DNA of 64,000 nucleotides from Atopobium sp. BS2 (GTDB taxonomy: Bacteria; Actinomycetota; Coriobacteriia; Coriobacteriales; Atopobiaceae): positions 32,649 through 96,648 of the forward strand of contig NZ_JDFG01000048.1 of assembly GCF_000565075.1 (NCBI RefSeq). Direction: 5' to 3'. The stretch's first letter is position 1, and the number at the start of each line of letters is the position of its first letter. Under the pieces are notes generated by a model that was given only the letters and a program-made list of their open reading frames with translations, was not told where the DNA came from and made no database searches. Both the position numbers and the translations under genes were made by a program. Of this stretch, positions 18,808 to 27,639 are shown one piece after another.

Positions 18808-18842
18808 AAAGCCGCTGGTACATGACGTATCAGCGGCTTTTT
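18808..18842 (+). terminator. Terminator after clpB operon
   Basis: AAAGCCGCTG / CAGCGGCTTT stem with 13-base loop and T-run (TTTTT). Two GTTTCTCGCC motifs lie just before it (18749, 18779). Confidence 0.85.
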
Positions 18843-18873
18843 GTGTGCGGGATCAATTGGCCTCTGACTGCGA

Positions 18874-19163
18874 GCCTGAAAAATGCACCATGTCTGAGTA
18901 AATTTACTCAGACATGGTGAGAAAAACCGGCAAATAGCTCAGACTTGGTGCACTTTTCCGGCAAATCATTCAGACATGGCGAGAAAACCAGGCTCCATAT
19001 GAGCGTCCATGGAAGGGCAATCTCGGACATGCTCCAAAGTCCGCCTGAAAAGTACAAAGAATCTGTGTTTGGGACACAGATTCTTTGATGAAATCAGGCA
19101 AATCCACAGATTCTTTTACATTTTTAGGCAAAAGTTACAGATTCTTTGCAGAAATCAGGCGCG
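18874..19163 (+). repeat. ~290-bp array of ~32-bp units, copy 1
   Basis: Non-coding stretch built of two unit types. Type A: TCAGACATGG...CCGGCAAAT, three units with 31-33 bp period, opened by a palindrome CTGAGTAAATTTACTCAG. Type B: ACAGATTCTTT...AGGCAAA, also about 33 bp period. The full order of units is conserved, with about 80% identity by eye, in opposite orientation at 39515-39790. No ORF. It fills the gap between the clpB operon and the next gene. Confidence 0.8.
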
Positions 19164-19235
19164 CACTGGACGGCTCAGCTGCCGACGCGTCGCGCGACGT
19201 CGCGACTTTGCAGCCACCGTTGGCGAACAGCGCGT

Positions 19236-19799
19236 TTAGCGAATCGCAACGCCCCAGTTGGTGGACATCCAGGTCCAGAGGAAATAGACCACCGCGGCGA
19301 TGATAGCCAAAACAATGATGGCGGCAATTAGCGAACCTGCATTTGAGCGGCGCTCTTTTCGGACAAAGATGTCGCGCTGACCCTTGGGTACCTGCAGGAA
19401 CTGGCCGTAGTGAACGTCCTTGCGAAGGTGCGCAATCTCGTTCTTTGGCTTGCGCCAACCTTTCTTCGCATAAGAACCCTTGCTGGACTCGAAGCCAGCA
19501 GCCTGGTTCTCGGGAAGTTCGAGCTTCTCGCCTGGCATTGTAAAGTCGCTGATAGGCTCCACTGTTTTGTGATGGCGATGCTGGCGGACGTATGGCTGCT
19601 TTGCAACGCCTTCGCCTTCGTACTCGGAAGCTTCAGATGTCGAGAAGTGCTGCGCGCCAGTTGCGTGAAGCTCGGCTCCATCGGCTGGTTGAGCTTCCTG
19701 CTCAAAAGATTCAGCGTATTCAAAGTCCTGCTGGGTGTCAGAGCGAGGGTTCTGATCCGCAGGTGAAGCGTTATTTTCAAGGTCGTTCGAGGTGTCCAC
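19236..19799 (-). CDS. Tail-anchored membrane protein of unknown function
   Basis: 187 aa from GTG 19799 (AAAAGGA five bases upstream); the longer in-frame ATG at 19871 has no ribosome site and a poor-looking N-terminus. The first 90 residues are acidic and probably disordered; 95-150 is basic (KKGWRKPKNEIAHLRKDV, partial); one hydrophobic helix lies near the C-terminus (AGSLIAAIIVLAIIAAVVYF) followed by a short outside tail. So mostly cytoplasmic with a C-terminal anchor. No domain recognised. It stands alone between the repeat array and hsp20, facing away from hsp20. Confidence 0.75.
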   Translation of the reverse strand: MDTSNDLENNASPADQNPRSDTQQDFEYAESFEQEAQPADGAELHATGAQHFSTSEASEYEGEGVAKQPYVRQHRHHKTVEPISDFTMPGEKLELPENQAAGFESSKGSYAKKGWRKPKNEIAHLRKDVHYGQFLQVPKGQRDIFVRKERRSNAGSLIAAIIVLAIIAAVVYFLWTWMSTNWGVAIR

Positions 19800-19960
19800 G
19801 ATGATCCTTTTGTCGTAGTCTCGCAAAACATTGATATAAAACATGATACCGCAGCTCGTGTATTCCTGCACAGTTTTGCTCAGATATTTGGTGGGTGCGT
19901 GAAGCAGTGCTGACGCATATTTGTGCGGTACATATCCGCAGGGTAATCTTAGTCAAACAG

Positions 19961-19982
19961 ACTTAGAAATTTTATAAAAAGT
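19961..19982. promoter_or_regulatory. Putative HspR operator upstream of hsp20
   Basis: ACTTAGA-N8-AAAAAGT, one base longer than the dnaK and clpB sites and less symmetric, located 86 bp before the hsp20 ATG. Weaker match than the other two. Confidence 0.45.
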
Positions 19983-20067
19983 TGTATAAATTTGCACAAG
20001 CAGGGTACAACAGAGAGTGAACAACGAAGTGCCAATAACGGCATCTACCAGTAAAGGAGTGGTTACT

Positions 20068-20502
20068 ATGAAGAATGTAGTTCCCTATGATCGTATTGCA
20101 AGGAACCTGAGCACGTGGCCATTTGGCTCATTTGATTCTTTCTTTGACGCGCCTTATTCCGCCCTGTCTTCCGTCTCGTCCGACGCTTTTGTTATGAACG
20201 TTGAGGATGCAGGCCAGTCTTACGTGGTAACGGCCGAGCTTCCCGGCGTTTCCAAGGAGAACATCGACGTCGAGCTCAACGAAGGTAGGCTTTCAATCAC
20301 TGCTGCTCGCAAGGAGTCTGAGGAGGAGAAGGCCAAGAACTACCTGCACAAAGAGTCTTCTGAGTGGCAGGCAACTCGCGGTGTGTATCTGAAGGATGCA
20401 GCTCGAGAGGGCCTAACTGCAAAGCTTGATGGTGGCATCCTAACCATTACTGTTCCAAAGCAGGATCAGCAGGCTAGCGTCACAAAGATTGCAATCGACT
20501 AA
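20068..20502 (+). CDS. hsp20: Small heat-shock protein Hsp20
   Basis: 144 aa. Alpha-crystallin domain from about residue 38 (FVMNVEDAGQSYVVTAELPGVSKENIDVELN, in part) to AKLDGGILTITVPK. It holds unfolding proteins for DnaK/ClpB. I take ATG 20068 because AAAGGAG lies 8 bases upstream; an in-frame GTG at 20017 lacks one. Upstream is a degenerate HspR-like operator, which would link it with dnaK and clpB. Confidence 0.95.
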   Translation: MKNVVPYDRIARNLSTWPFGSFDSFFDAPYSALSSVSSDAFVMNVEDAGQSYVVTAELPGVSKENIDVELNEGRLSITAARKESEEEKAKNYLHKESSEWQATRGVYLKDAAREGLTAKLDGGILTITVPKQDQQASVTKIAID

Positions 20503-20652
20503 CACTAGTGCTCTGAGCGGCGGCTTTGACGGTCAGTCAAGCTGCTGCTCAGGCAGTAAGGTGCCTGGTAGTTGACCTGCCAGGCACGTATAGCTGCAGC
20601 CGAGCGTACGGCTAGACGTGCCTGTTCAACGCCCGATTACAGGCACCTCGCA

Positions 20653-20696
20653 TAGCGAGAAGATCTTGGAACTCCAAGGTTTTCTCGCTTTTTTGT
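20653..20696 (+). terminator. Terminator downstream of hsp20
   Basis: Inverted repeat AGCGAGAA...TTGG / CCAA...TTCTCGCT followed by T6. The arms are one-base variants of the recurrent GGCGAGAA motif. About 150 bp lie between it and the hsp20 stop; on the other strand it is beyond the end of the MBL gene. Confidence 0.7.
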
Positions 20697-20771
20697 TGTC
20701 TCGAAACCGGGACGCGCGGTGTGTCAGCGTACACGCGCAGCTTAGAGCGACATCGTCGAGAGGCGCGCAGC

Positions 20772-21614
20772 TTACAGCGACATCGGCCAATCTTGGCTTG
20801 CCACGCAGATGGCAAGAGAGCCGTTGGGAGTCTGTGCCTCGGTAAACGCATCGTTGAGCGGCTGCGCACCAACCGCTTCAGCAAGCGTTCTAACTGCGAT
20901 GCTTGGACGGTTATTCTCGTGAGAAAGATGCATGCCAACCACGCAGCGTGTATTTGGGCCAACAAGCTGCGGCAACGCCTGCGCGGTGTACTCGTTTGAT
21001 AGGTGACCGGAGTCTCCGTGGACGCGCTGCTTGAGCATGTAAGGATAGGGTCCCGTGAGCAGCATGTGCTCGTCATGATTGGACTCGATAGCAAGAATGC
21101 GCACGTCAGAGAGGCACTCGAGAGCCTTGGGCGTCAGAATACCCGTGTCGGTGCAGTAGCCCACGGAGTCCACGATGCGCCTATCAGGACCAGCAAGATA
21201 ATCAAAGCGCATGCCCATAGGCTCGCAAACATCGTGCGAGGTGGGGAAGATGCTTACCTCAATGTCTGGAGCGGCGTCAATATGGACAGAACCTGCCTGG
21301 TCAACGAGGGTAAAGGTGACGTTTGAACAGGAGCTTCTTCTTGAGAGCGCGGCGGCAGTTCCTGTTGTAGCAAACACAGGAACATCAAAAGTTTTACTTA
21401 CTACCGAAAGGCCCGCGACGTGATCGGTGTGCTCGTGCGTAATAAAGATGGCCACAAGCTCAGAGAGGTCAACGTTCAGCTCTTTAGACCGACGCAGAAT
21501 TTCTTTTCTAGAGATTCCACAATCAATCATAATGAGACCATCAGGTGTTTCTAGCAGACTGCAATTACCTTTTGATCCGCTGGCAAGAATATGTAGGCGA
21601 AACGTGGGATTCAT
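20772..21614 (-). CDS. Metallo-beta-lactamase-fold hydrolase, YycJ/WalJ-like
   Basis: 280 aa from ATG 21614 (MNPTFRLHILASGSKGN). The N-terminus LASGSKGNCSLLETPDGLIMIDCG (in part) and the metal site THEHTDHVAGL are typical of the YycJ/WalJ group; further ligands lie in SHDVCEP and the C-terminal GMHLSHENN. These proteins are thought to be exonucleases or phosphodiesterases linked with cell-wall/DNA homeostasis. A longer in-frame ORF upstream exists but gives a non-homologous N-terminus. Divergent from tilS, with 69 bp between starts. Confidence 0.88.
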   Translation of the reverse strand: MNPTFRLHILASGSKGNCSLLETPDGLIMIDCGISRKEILRRSKELNVDLSELVAIFITHEHTDHVAGLSVVSKTFDVPVFATTGTAAALSRRSSCSNVTFTLVDQAGSVHIDAAPDIEVSIFPTSHDVCEPMGMRFDYLAGPDRRIVDSVGYCTDTGILTPKALECLSDVRILAIESNHDEHMLLTGPYPYMLKQRVHGDSGHLSNEYTAQALPQLVGPNTRCVVGMHLSHENNRPSIAVRTLAEAVGAQPLNDAFTEAQTPNGSLAICVASQDWPMSL

Positions 21615-21683
21615 GAATTTCTTTCTACTGAGTAACTTTCGGGTATAACTGTAACAAACACACCGGACAGAAATTGGTGCTAA

Positions 21684-23342
21684 GTGCCATCCGTACACGC
21701 ATACTTCAATAAAAAGAACGCTCTCGTCGCAAAAGACCAGGCAGATGGATTGCAAAGGGGCAAGGTAGAGAACTCGCGACGTGGACAGGCTGCCGCGCCT
21801 GTAATCCTTATGGTCTCGGGCGGAGCCGACTCAATGGCGCTGCTCCACATGGTGGCAACGGAGCCACTTGACCTCGGAGATGGAGCAGGACTTGTGCGCA
21901 TTGCACAAGAGCGCCTGCATGTGCTGCACGTAAATCATTTGCTTCGCGGAGTGGACGCGGATGCTGACCAGCACTTTGTTCAAGAGACTTGCGACTCGCT
22001 GGATATTCCCTACACCGTGCTGCGCGTGGACGTGGCAAAGCTTGCGCAGGAGCGTGACGGCAACGTGGAAGAAATTGGTCGTCGGGTGCGGTATGACGCT
22101 GCGCGAGAACTCGCTCAAAAACTTTGCGCTGAACAGGGGGTTTCTCGCCAGAAGGCAAAGATTTTGACGGCGCATACGGCGGACGACCGCGCGGAGACGT
22201 TCATGATGAACGTGATGCGCGGGTCTGGTATGAGCGGCCTGGCGTCGATTCCTAGGCATCGCGGGCTGATTTATCGTCCGCTGCTCGACTGCACGCATGA
22301 CCAGCTCAAAGACTGGCTGAAGGCTCGCGGTTTAGACTGGCATGAGGACGCCACCAACACCGACACCCACTATTTACGTGCGTATATGCGCCATAACGTG
22401 CTCCCTCTGCTGAAGGCGAGAAACCCGTTGCTGGTGCAGACGGTGTGCAAAATTGCAGATTTGATGACTGACGAAGACGATTATCTTGAGGCGAAGGCTG
22501 CTCGCAAGCTGAGGCATATTACGCTGCGTAAGAGCGAATCTTCGCTGGTACTTGACGCGCTGAAGCTGAGCTCTACCGACGTAGTGATTGCTCGCCGCGT
22601 GGTGAGGATTGTGGCTAGACAGCTGATTCCCGAGGCATGGCTAGAGTTCAGGCACGTAGATGCCGTGCTTGAAGCGGTTGCTGCAGGAGTTGGCGTGGCT
22701 AACCTGCCGCAAAACCTTGAGGCGCGTGTTCGTCTGGGCACCGTGGCATTCTCGTTCACGGGCGCTGCGAGAAGTGCGGTCGGCGCTGCGGCTGCGGTCA
22801 CCGCGAGAAGTGCGGTCGGTGCTGCGGCTGCGGGCGCGGACAGCGGTGAAACCGCAGGTACATCGCCTGCTGCAGCAACGTTTGGCGAGCACCTTGCGGT
22901 CCCGGGAACACTGGAGCTGGCAGACGGCCGAGTGCTTTCGGCGCGCATTCTCCCTGTGGAGCACGGCTTTGACGTCGTGTCCTATGCAACCGCGCATAGC
23001 CAGGAATGGTTGGGCGAGTCGGTTCTTCTCGACGCGCAGGCCTGTGGGGTAGACCCAGTTCACGGCGGTAGCCTGTGGGTCTCGGGACCCGAGGCGGGGG
23101 ACACCATGCAGCCTCTGGGCATGCACGGGCAGTCAAAAAAGATCTCTGACCTGCTGGGCGAGGCGGGCGTGCCCGTTGAATCCAGGAGTATGATGCCTAT
23201 TGTGCGAACAAATATTCGTGGACATGTGGTGTGGGTTGCGGGAATTCGTCCCGATGAACGAGTAAAATGTACGCAAGATACAAAACAGCTGCTAGAATTG
23301 AACATCTATTCTGGTCATAAGCCATTTGAGAGGAGCCAGTAA
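21684..23342 (+). CDS. tilS: tRNA(Ile)-lysidine synthase TilS
   Basis: 552 aa from GTG 21684. N-terminal PP-loop ATPase with VSGGADSMALLHM (near residue 46), HVNHLLRG, TAHTADDRAETFMMNVMRGSG; then the middle and C-terminal domains. It converts C34 of tRNA-Ile(CAU) to lysidine. Between about residues 358 and 395 is an Ala/Ser/Arg-rich insert made by duplication of a ~39-bp unit (TARSAVGAAAA twice). Two copies of the GGCGAGAA-type motif are inside (22142, 22415). Its stop overlaps the hpt start (TAATG). Confidence 0.93.
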   Translation: MPSVHAYFNKKNALVAKDQADGLQRGKVENSRRGQAAAPVILMVSGGADSMALLHMVATEPLDLGDGAGLVRIAQERLHVLHVNHLLRGVDADADQHFVQETCDSLDIPYTVLRVDVAKLAQERDGNVEEIGRRVRYDAARELAQKLCAEQGVSRQKAKILTAHTADDRAETFMMNVMRGSGMSGLASIPRHRGLIYRPLLDCTHDQLKDWLKARGLDWHEDATNTDTHYLRAYMRHNVLPLLKARNPLLVQTVCKIADLMTDEDDYLEAKAARKLRHITLRKSESSLVLDALKLSSTDVVIARRVVRIVARQLIPEAWLEFRHVDAVLEAVAAGVGVANLPQNLEARVRLGTVAFSFTGAARSAVGAAAAVTARSAVGAAAAGADSGETAGTSPAAATFGEHLAVPGTLELADGRVLSARILPVEHGFDVVSYATAHSQEWLGESVLLDAQACGVDPVHGGSLWVSGPEAGDTMQPLGMHGQSKKISDLLGEAGVPVESRSMMPIVRTNIRGHVVWVAGIRPDERVKCTQDTKQLLELNIYSGHKPFERSQ

Positions 23343-23890
23343 TGGCGGAGCTTCACCCTGATATTGAAGAGATTCTGCTTGACGAACAGGACATCAAGGA
23401 CATCGTCAAGAAGGTGGGTGCAGAGATCACGCGTGACTACGCGGATAAGAACCCCCTGGTCATTGCTGTTCTTCGCGGAGCTGTTGTATTCATGGCTGAC
23501 ATCATGCGCGCCATTGAGTGTCCACTCTCCATCGATTTTATGGCTGTTTCCAGCTACGGCGACGGCGTTAAAAGCTCTGGTGTTGTGCGCATTGTAAAAG
23601 ATCTTGATACCAAGATTGAGGGCCGCCACGTCATCATCGTTGAGGACGTCCTGGACTCCGGTCTAACCCTCTCTTACCTGGTCCGCATGCTCCAGTCTCG
23701 TAACCCCGCTTCCATTGAGATTGCCGCTTTCCTGGTCAAGGACATTGAGGGCAAGCGTCCAGCTATTGATCCTCGTTACGTAGGCACTCACGTACCCGAC
23801 AAGTTTGTTGTTGGTTACGGCCTGGACTATGCAGAGCGCTACCGCAACCTGCCATTTGTTGGCGTTCTGAAGCCTTGCGTGTACGAATAG
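23342..23890 (+). CDS. hpt: Hypoxanthine phosphoribosyltransferase
   Basis: 182 aa. Purine salvage enzyme making IMP/GMP from hypoxanthine/guanine and PRPP. PRPP loop VIIVEDVLDSGLTLSYL, flexible loop SSYGDGV, and VLRGAVVFMADI near the N-terminus. ATG overlaps the tilS stop, the tilS-hpt order common in Gram-positives; ftsH, which often follows, is absent here. Confidence 0.96.
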   Translation: MAELHPDIEEILLDEQDIKDIVKKVGAEITRDYADKNPLVIAVLRGAVVFMADIMRAIECPLSIDFMAVSSYGDGVKSSGVVRIVKDLDTKIEGRHVIIVEDVLDSGLTLSYLVRMLQSRNPASIEIAAFLVKDIEGKRPAIDPRYVGTHVPDKFVVGYGLDYAERYRNLPFVGVLKPCVYE

Positions 23891-23980
23891 GCTGAAGTCA
23901 CGCGGCCGCACCTGCGGTACGCTCTGTGGAATTTGCTGCAAGACCGTGCAATAGATACAAATTTGTTAAAACTTTTAAAG

Positions 23981-24010
23981 TTGGGCGAGAAGATCGATCT
24001 TCTCGCCCAA
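23981..24010. terminator. 30-bp perfect palindrome of paired GGCGAGAA motifs after hpt
   Basis: TTGGGCGAGAAGATC and its exact complement in tandem, 90 bp after the hpt stop. A strong bidirectional hairpin; no long T-run. It is the same design as at 1288, 5074 and 26824. Confidence 0.65.
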
Positions 24011-24121
24011 TATGCTATCTATCAAAGGTTGTGTGAGGCCAGATGCGCAACGGCATCATCCCCGCCTCCATCCAACGTTTTACCAGGTAGGTACTGTAGG
24101 CTTCGAGAGAATTGAGAAACC

Positions 24122-25306
24122 ATGGTCAATCAGACAAGTCTTGCATACGGATCAGAAAAGTCTGCAATCCGCGAGATTGCAGGTTATGCGATGCAACGTC
24201 GTGCTGAGATTGGCGCTCAGAATGTGTTTGATTTCTCGATTGGTAACCCTTCCGTGCCTGCTCCTGAGTCTGTTCGCACCTCTATCGAGGCCGCCATGCA
24301 ACTACCTCCTCAGCAGGTCCACAGCTACACGCCTGCAATCGGCATTCCCCAGGCCAGAGAGGCAATTGCCGCGTCGCTCCGACGTCGCTTTGGAGATCAC
24401 GCAGCTCAGGCAGACGACCTCATCTTGACTTGCGGAGCTGCAGCTTCCGTTTCTATGGCGCTCAATTCCATTGTTTCTCCAGGTGAAGAGGTTATTGTCA
24501 TTGCACCATACTTCCCGGAGTACCGCGTGTGGATTGACCACGCACAGGCTACCTGCGTTGAGGTTTTGGCTGACGAGAAAACCTTCCAGATTGATGTTGA
24601 TGCTGTTTGTGCAGCTCTTACGCCTAAGACTCGCGCGGTGATTATCAACTCTCCAAACAATCCTGTTGGTGCTGTGTATACCAGGGAAAACCTTGATGCA
24701 TTTGCCAATATGCTCCGCAAACGCTCTGCTGAACTGGGAACTGACATTTACGTCATCTCCGACGAACCTTATCGCGAGATTGTTTTTGGCAACATTGAGG
24801 TCCCTTGGGTTCCTGATGTCTACGAGCGCACTATTGTGTGCTATTCCTACTCCAAGTCCCTCTCACTTCCTGGCGAGCGTATTGGTTGGGTGCTGGTTCC
24901 CGCTTCTAATCCGGAGCAGAAGGAGATTTACGCAGCTTGTGCGGGTGCCGCTCGACTGTTGGGCTTTGTTTGTGCGCCAGCGCTTTTCCAGCGCGTCATT
25001 ATCGACTGTGTTGATGAGCCAGCGGATGTTGAGGCCTATGCAAAGAATCGAGAAGTTCTGACCGAGGGCCTCACCAAGCTTGGGTACGAGTACATTCAGC
25101 CCGATGGTGCATTCTACCTGTGGGTTCGTGCTCCTGGTGGAGATGCTCAGGCGTTCTGCGATGTGGCTAAGCAGTTTGAACTGCTCCCTGTTCCATCCGA
25201 TTCGTTCGGCTGCCCAGGTTGGCTGCGCGTGAGCTACTGCGTTGCGTACCAGACCTGCGTGGACTCGCTTGCTGCGTGGGAAAAGGCTCTTGCTGCAATG
25301 AAATAA
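24122..25306 (+). CDS. Class I/II pyridoxal-phosphate aminotransferase
   Basis: 394 aa, the AspB/AlaT fold-type I family. NSPNNPVGAVYT binds the cofactor ring region, SDEPYREI carries the Asp-Tyr pair, and SYSKSLSLPGERIGW has the Schiff-base Lys; the C-terminal Arg is in WLRVSYC. Broad substrate prediction: aspartate, alanine or aromatic transamination. ATG at 24122. It stands alone, after a palindrome and before a repeat cluster. Confidence 0.9.
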   Translation: MVNQTSLAYGSEKSAIREIAGYAMQRRAEIGAQNVFDFSIGNPSVPAPESVRTSIEAAMQLPPQQVHSYTPAIGIPQAREAIAASLRRRFGDHAAQADDLILTCGAAASVSMALNSIVSPGEEVIVIAPYFPEYRVWIDHAQATCVEVLADEKTFQIDVDAVCAALTPKTRAVIINSPNNPVGAVYTRENLDAFANMLRKRSAELGTDIYVISDEPYREIVFGNIEVPWVPDVYERTIVCYSYSKSLSLPGERIGWVLVPASNPEQKEIYAACAGAARLLGFVCAPALFQRVIIDCVDEPADVEAYAKNREVLTEGLTKLGYEYIQPDGAFYLWVRAPGGDAQAFCDVAKQFELLPVPSDSFGCPGWLRVSYCVAYQTCVDSLAAWEKALAAMK

Positions 25307-25384
25307 GCGCTGCAGCGGAGCTCAGCGATCAAACGGCGAGAAAACCAACGGGCGAGAAAATCAATCGACTACAAACGACAAAGT

Positions 25385-25428
25385 GAACTGCCTCCCATTT
25401 CTTGGATATAAGAAATGGGAGGCAGTTC
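25385..25428. repeat. Hairpin repeat, copy 1 (19-bp perfect stem)
   Basis: GAACTGCCTCCCATTTCTT and its exact complement around a 6-base loop. Related hairpins lie at 25801-25844 and 63759-63802. This copy bounds the left side of the 350-bp repeat copy 2. Confidence 0.9.
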
Positions 25429-25448
25429 ATGTGCGGGTGATTATGATT

Positions 25449-25799
25449 CTGCAGCGTGTTAGCGTCGGCTTTTAGGCCTAGCGTGCAAAAGAGCGCAGCT
25501 TTGGTAGGTTCTGCTGAAGAATCGACATGTTCTTAATCAAGATAGCCAAACAGCCAGGTGGTCTCCCTGCTTGACATACATTTCTATGCATAAACTTCAT
25601 CTAATATGCTTAAACATGAATAGACAAATATAAGAAATTTAACTATCGATAAATTTAGTATCTACGGAACACACCTAAGTCGGATATTCTGCTCAGATGC
25701 GGGCACTTTACACATCTAATGACGATAATCTGCATGTTTGTGGTAATTTCCGCGTCATGTATACGTCTTTTTAACAGATTATCCGACTTAGGTGTGTTT
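25449..25799 (+). repeat. 350-bp intergenic repeat, copy 2, with 131-bp core
   Basis: Same element as 2518-2868. Core 25668-25798 has inverted ends AACACACCTAAGTCGGATA. It is flanked on both sides by the GAACTGCC hairpin, the right-hand hairpin starting two bases after the core. The gene-free stretch 25307-25945 contains only these repeats and two GGCGAGAA motifs (25335, 25351). Confidence 0.85.
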
Positions 25800-25800
25800 T

Positions 25801-25844
25801 GAACTGCCTCCTATTTCTCGTGGCTAAGAAATGGGAGGCAGTTC
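25801..25844. repeat. Hairpin repeat, copy 2
   Basis: GAACTGCCTCCTATTTCT...AGAAATGGGAGGCAGTTC, stem with one or two mismatches. Adjacent to the right end of the core repeat. Confidence 0.85.
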
Positions 25845-25945
25845 AAAGCCGCGTGAAAACGCGGCTTTGTTTCTTTGTGCGATGTTGTTGTGAGCTGCAG
25901 CCGTTCGAATAGCGCGACGCCTTAGTTGCGGTGCTCGTGTCTGAC

Positions 25946-26758
25946 TTAGTATCCCTGCTTAGAGGCTGGAATCTTTGCGTCAGCGATGGTGTCCAAAAAC
26001 GTCTGGGCATCGCGACAAGCCATAAGCTCCTCGGGGAAGTCAACCTCTTCAAGCAGCTTAATAACAGAATGTGCGTCAGCAATGCGGGTTGCAATGTGAG
26101 CGTCTGAGCCAAAAGAAAGCTTGCATCCCAGTTCAGCGCAGGTCTCTGCAATCACACGACAACGCTCAATAGCAACCTCACGCTGGCCTTCGTCGTGCGT
26201 GGCCTCGTTCATCTCGATGAGCTTACCGCGATCACGACACTCTCTGACAAGTGCGGGAACATCAAAATCTAAACCACTGCGACCAAGGTGGCCAAGAATC
26301 AAAACATGTGGATTATCCAGCGCATTAACGTACATCTGGGTAATCTGCTTCTGTGAGGCGCCAGCTGCCCACTGCTTGCTATGGATACTTGCAACAGCAT
26401 AATCGCAGGTACCTAGGATGTGCTCGCCAAGAATATGAGGTTGGCGGAGTTTATCGCCATTAATGCCCTGGTCAAACGTAATATCGTAGGCAAACAGATT
26501 GCCCTCAAGATCAACAATATCAACCTCGGCGCCGTGAAGCAGCCTAACGCCGTACCAGGTTTCTGGCCAAATAGCGGTGTTCATAAAGAACTGGAAGTTC
26601 TTAATGGTCTGCTGGTCATACAGCATGGACGAGAAGTGATCGGTGATTCCAAGCAGCTCATAGCCACGCTCAGAAGCTGCGCGAACGTTCTCCTCAATGG
26701 TTGAATAGGCGTGCCTTGAGTACAGACTATGAGTATGAACGTCGCAGGTAATGCGCAT
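25946..26758 (-). CDS. PHP-domain phosphoesterase (YcdX-like)
   Basis: 270 aa. Begins MRITCDVHTHSLYS with the HxH metal motif of the PHP family, then GITDHFSS, further His residues (VASIHSKQW, LILGHLGRSG) and a late SFGSDAH motif. Trinuclear-metal phosphoesterase; YcdX-like members act as phosphatases on small molecules, others are histidinol phosphatases. Full-length. Neighbour xth is on the same strand upstream, with a palindromic GGCGAGAA pair between them. Confidence 0.87.
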   Translation of the reverse strand: MRITCDVHTHSLYSRHAYSTIEENVRAASERGYELLGITDHFSSMLYDQQTIKNFQFFMNTAIWPETWYGVRLLHGAEVDIVDLEGNLFAYDITFDQGINGDKLRQPHILGEHILGTCDYAVASIHSKQWAAGASQKQITQMYVNALDNPHVLILGHLGRSGLDFDVPALVRECRDRGKLIEMNEATHDEGQREVAIERCRVIAETCAELGCKLSFGSDAHIATRIADAHSVIKLLEEVDFPEELMACRDAQTFLDTIADAKIPASKQGY

Positions 26759-26823
26759 GACGTGCTCCTTTGAATCTCAATCGACAACTCTAGTTAATCA
26801 CGGCCACCATCTTGAGGCAACCC

Positions 26824-26849
26824 TGGCGAGAAGACCGGTCTTCTCGCCA
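26824..26849. terminator. 26-bp perfect palindrome of paired GGCGAGAA motifs after xth
   Basis: TGGCGAGAAGACC plus exact complement, 11 bp after the xth stop on the minus strand, so a probable hairpin terminator or attenuator for xth. Core sequence identical to the palindrome at 1288. Confidence 0.65.
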
Positions 26850-26859
26850 TCCGCACGAT

Positions 26860-27639
26860 CTACAGCTCAATACTCAGCTCGACGGGACAGTGGTCGCTGC
26901 CGTAGACCTCGCTCAAGATGGATGCGCTTTTGATCTGCTCAGCAATGCGATCGGAGACCAGGAAGTAGTCGATGCGCCAGCCGGCGTTGTTCTTGCGGGC
27001 GTTGAAGCGGTAGCTCCACCAGCTGTAAGCGCCGGTCATGTCGGGATGGCGATACCTAAATGTATCGGTAAAACCCGCGTCCAAAAGCTTGGTAAAGCTC
27101 TCGCGTTCCTCATCCGAAAATCCTGCGTTTTGCCTGTTAGATGAAGGGTTCTTAAGGTCAATCTCGTTGTGAGCAACGTTAAAATCACCGCAGGTAATCA
27201 CTGGTTTTTTCTCAGACAGCTCAGCCAAAAACTCACGATAGTGCTGATCCCACTCAAGACGCTCGTCTAAGCGCGCAAGCTGGTCTTTTGAGTTTGGCGT
27301 GTACACGCACACAAACCAGAACTTCTCAAACTCCAGCGCACAGACGCGGCCCTCGTCGTCAGCAACGGGGCATCCAATCTGGCGAATTACCTGCAGAGGG
27401 GTTTCTCGCGAGAAAACCGCTGTGCCCGAATACCCCTTTCTATCTGCGTAGTTCCAGGTTTGAACATAGCCGGGGAGGTCTAGCTCAACCTGTCCTTCCT
27501 GCAGCTTAGTTTCTTGAAGGGCAAATACATCAGCGTTTATGGTTTCAAAAATTTCCGTGAACGAAGGCTCTTTCTTAAGCACAGCGCGCAGACCGTTGAC
27601 GTTCCAGGAAATCAGTTTGTACTCTTGAGTATCGCTCAT
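26860..27639 (-). CDS. xth: Exodeoxyribonuclease III
   Basis: 259 aa. AP endonuclease/3'-5' exonuclease of base-excision repair: KLISWNVNGLRAV with the first Asn, FALQETKL with the metal Glu, GDFNVAHNEIDLKNP, and the catalytic pair in GSDHCPVE. Start ATG 27639 (MSDTQEYK), which has GAGGAGCT directly upstream; a longer upstream frame is not needed. Cytoplasmic. Confidence 0.95.
   Translation of the reverse strand: MSDTQEYKLISWNVNGLRAVLKKEPSFTEIFETINADVFALQETKLQEGQVELDLPGYVQTWNYADRKGYSGTAVFSRETPLQVIRQIGCPVADDEGRVCALEFEKFWFVCVYTPNSKDQLARLDERLEWDQHYREFLAELSEKKPVITCGDFNVAHNEIDLKNPSSNRQNAGFSDEERESFTKLLDAGFTDTFRYRHPDMTGAYSWWSYRFNARKNNAGWRIDYFLVSDRIAEQIKSASILSEVYGSDHCPVELSIEL

Noticed and set aside
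18874..19163. CRISPR array
   Set aside because: Units of about 32 bp are imperfect, of two kinds, without constant repeat plus unique spacers, and no cas genes are near.
21615..21755. Longer N-terminus for the MBL hydrolase
   Set aside because: It would overlap the tilS start and has no homology-like sequence; ATG 21614 gives the expected start.
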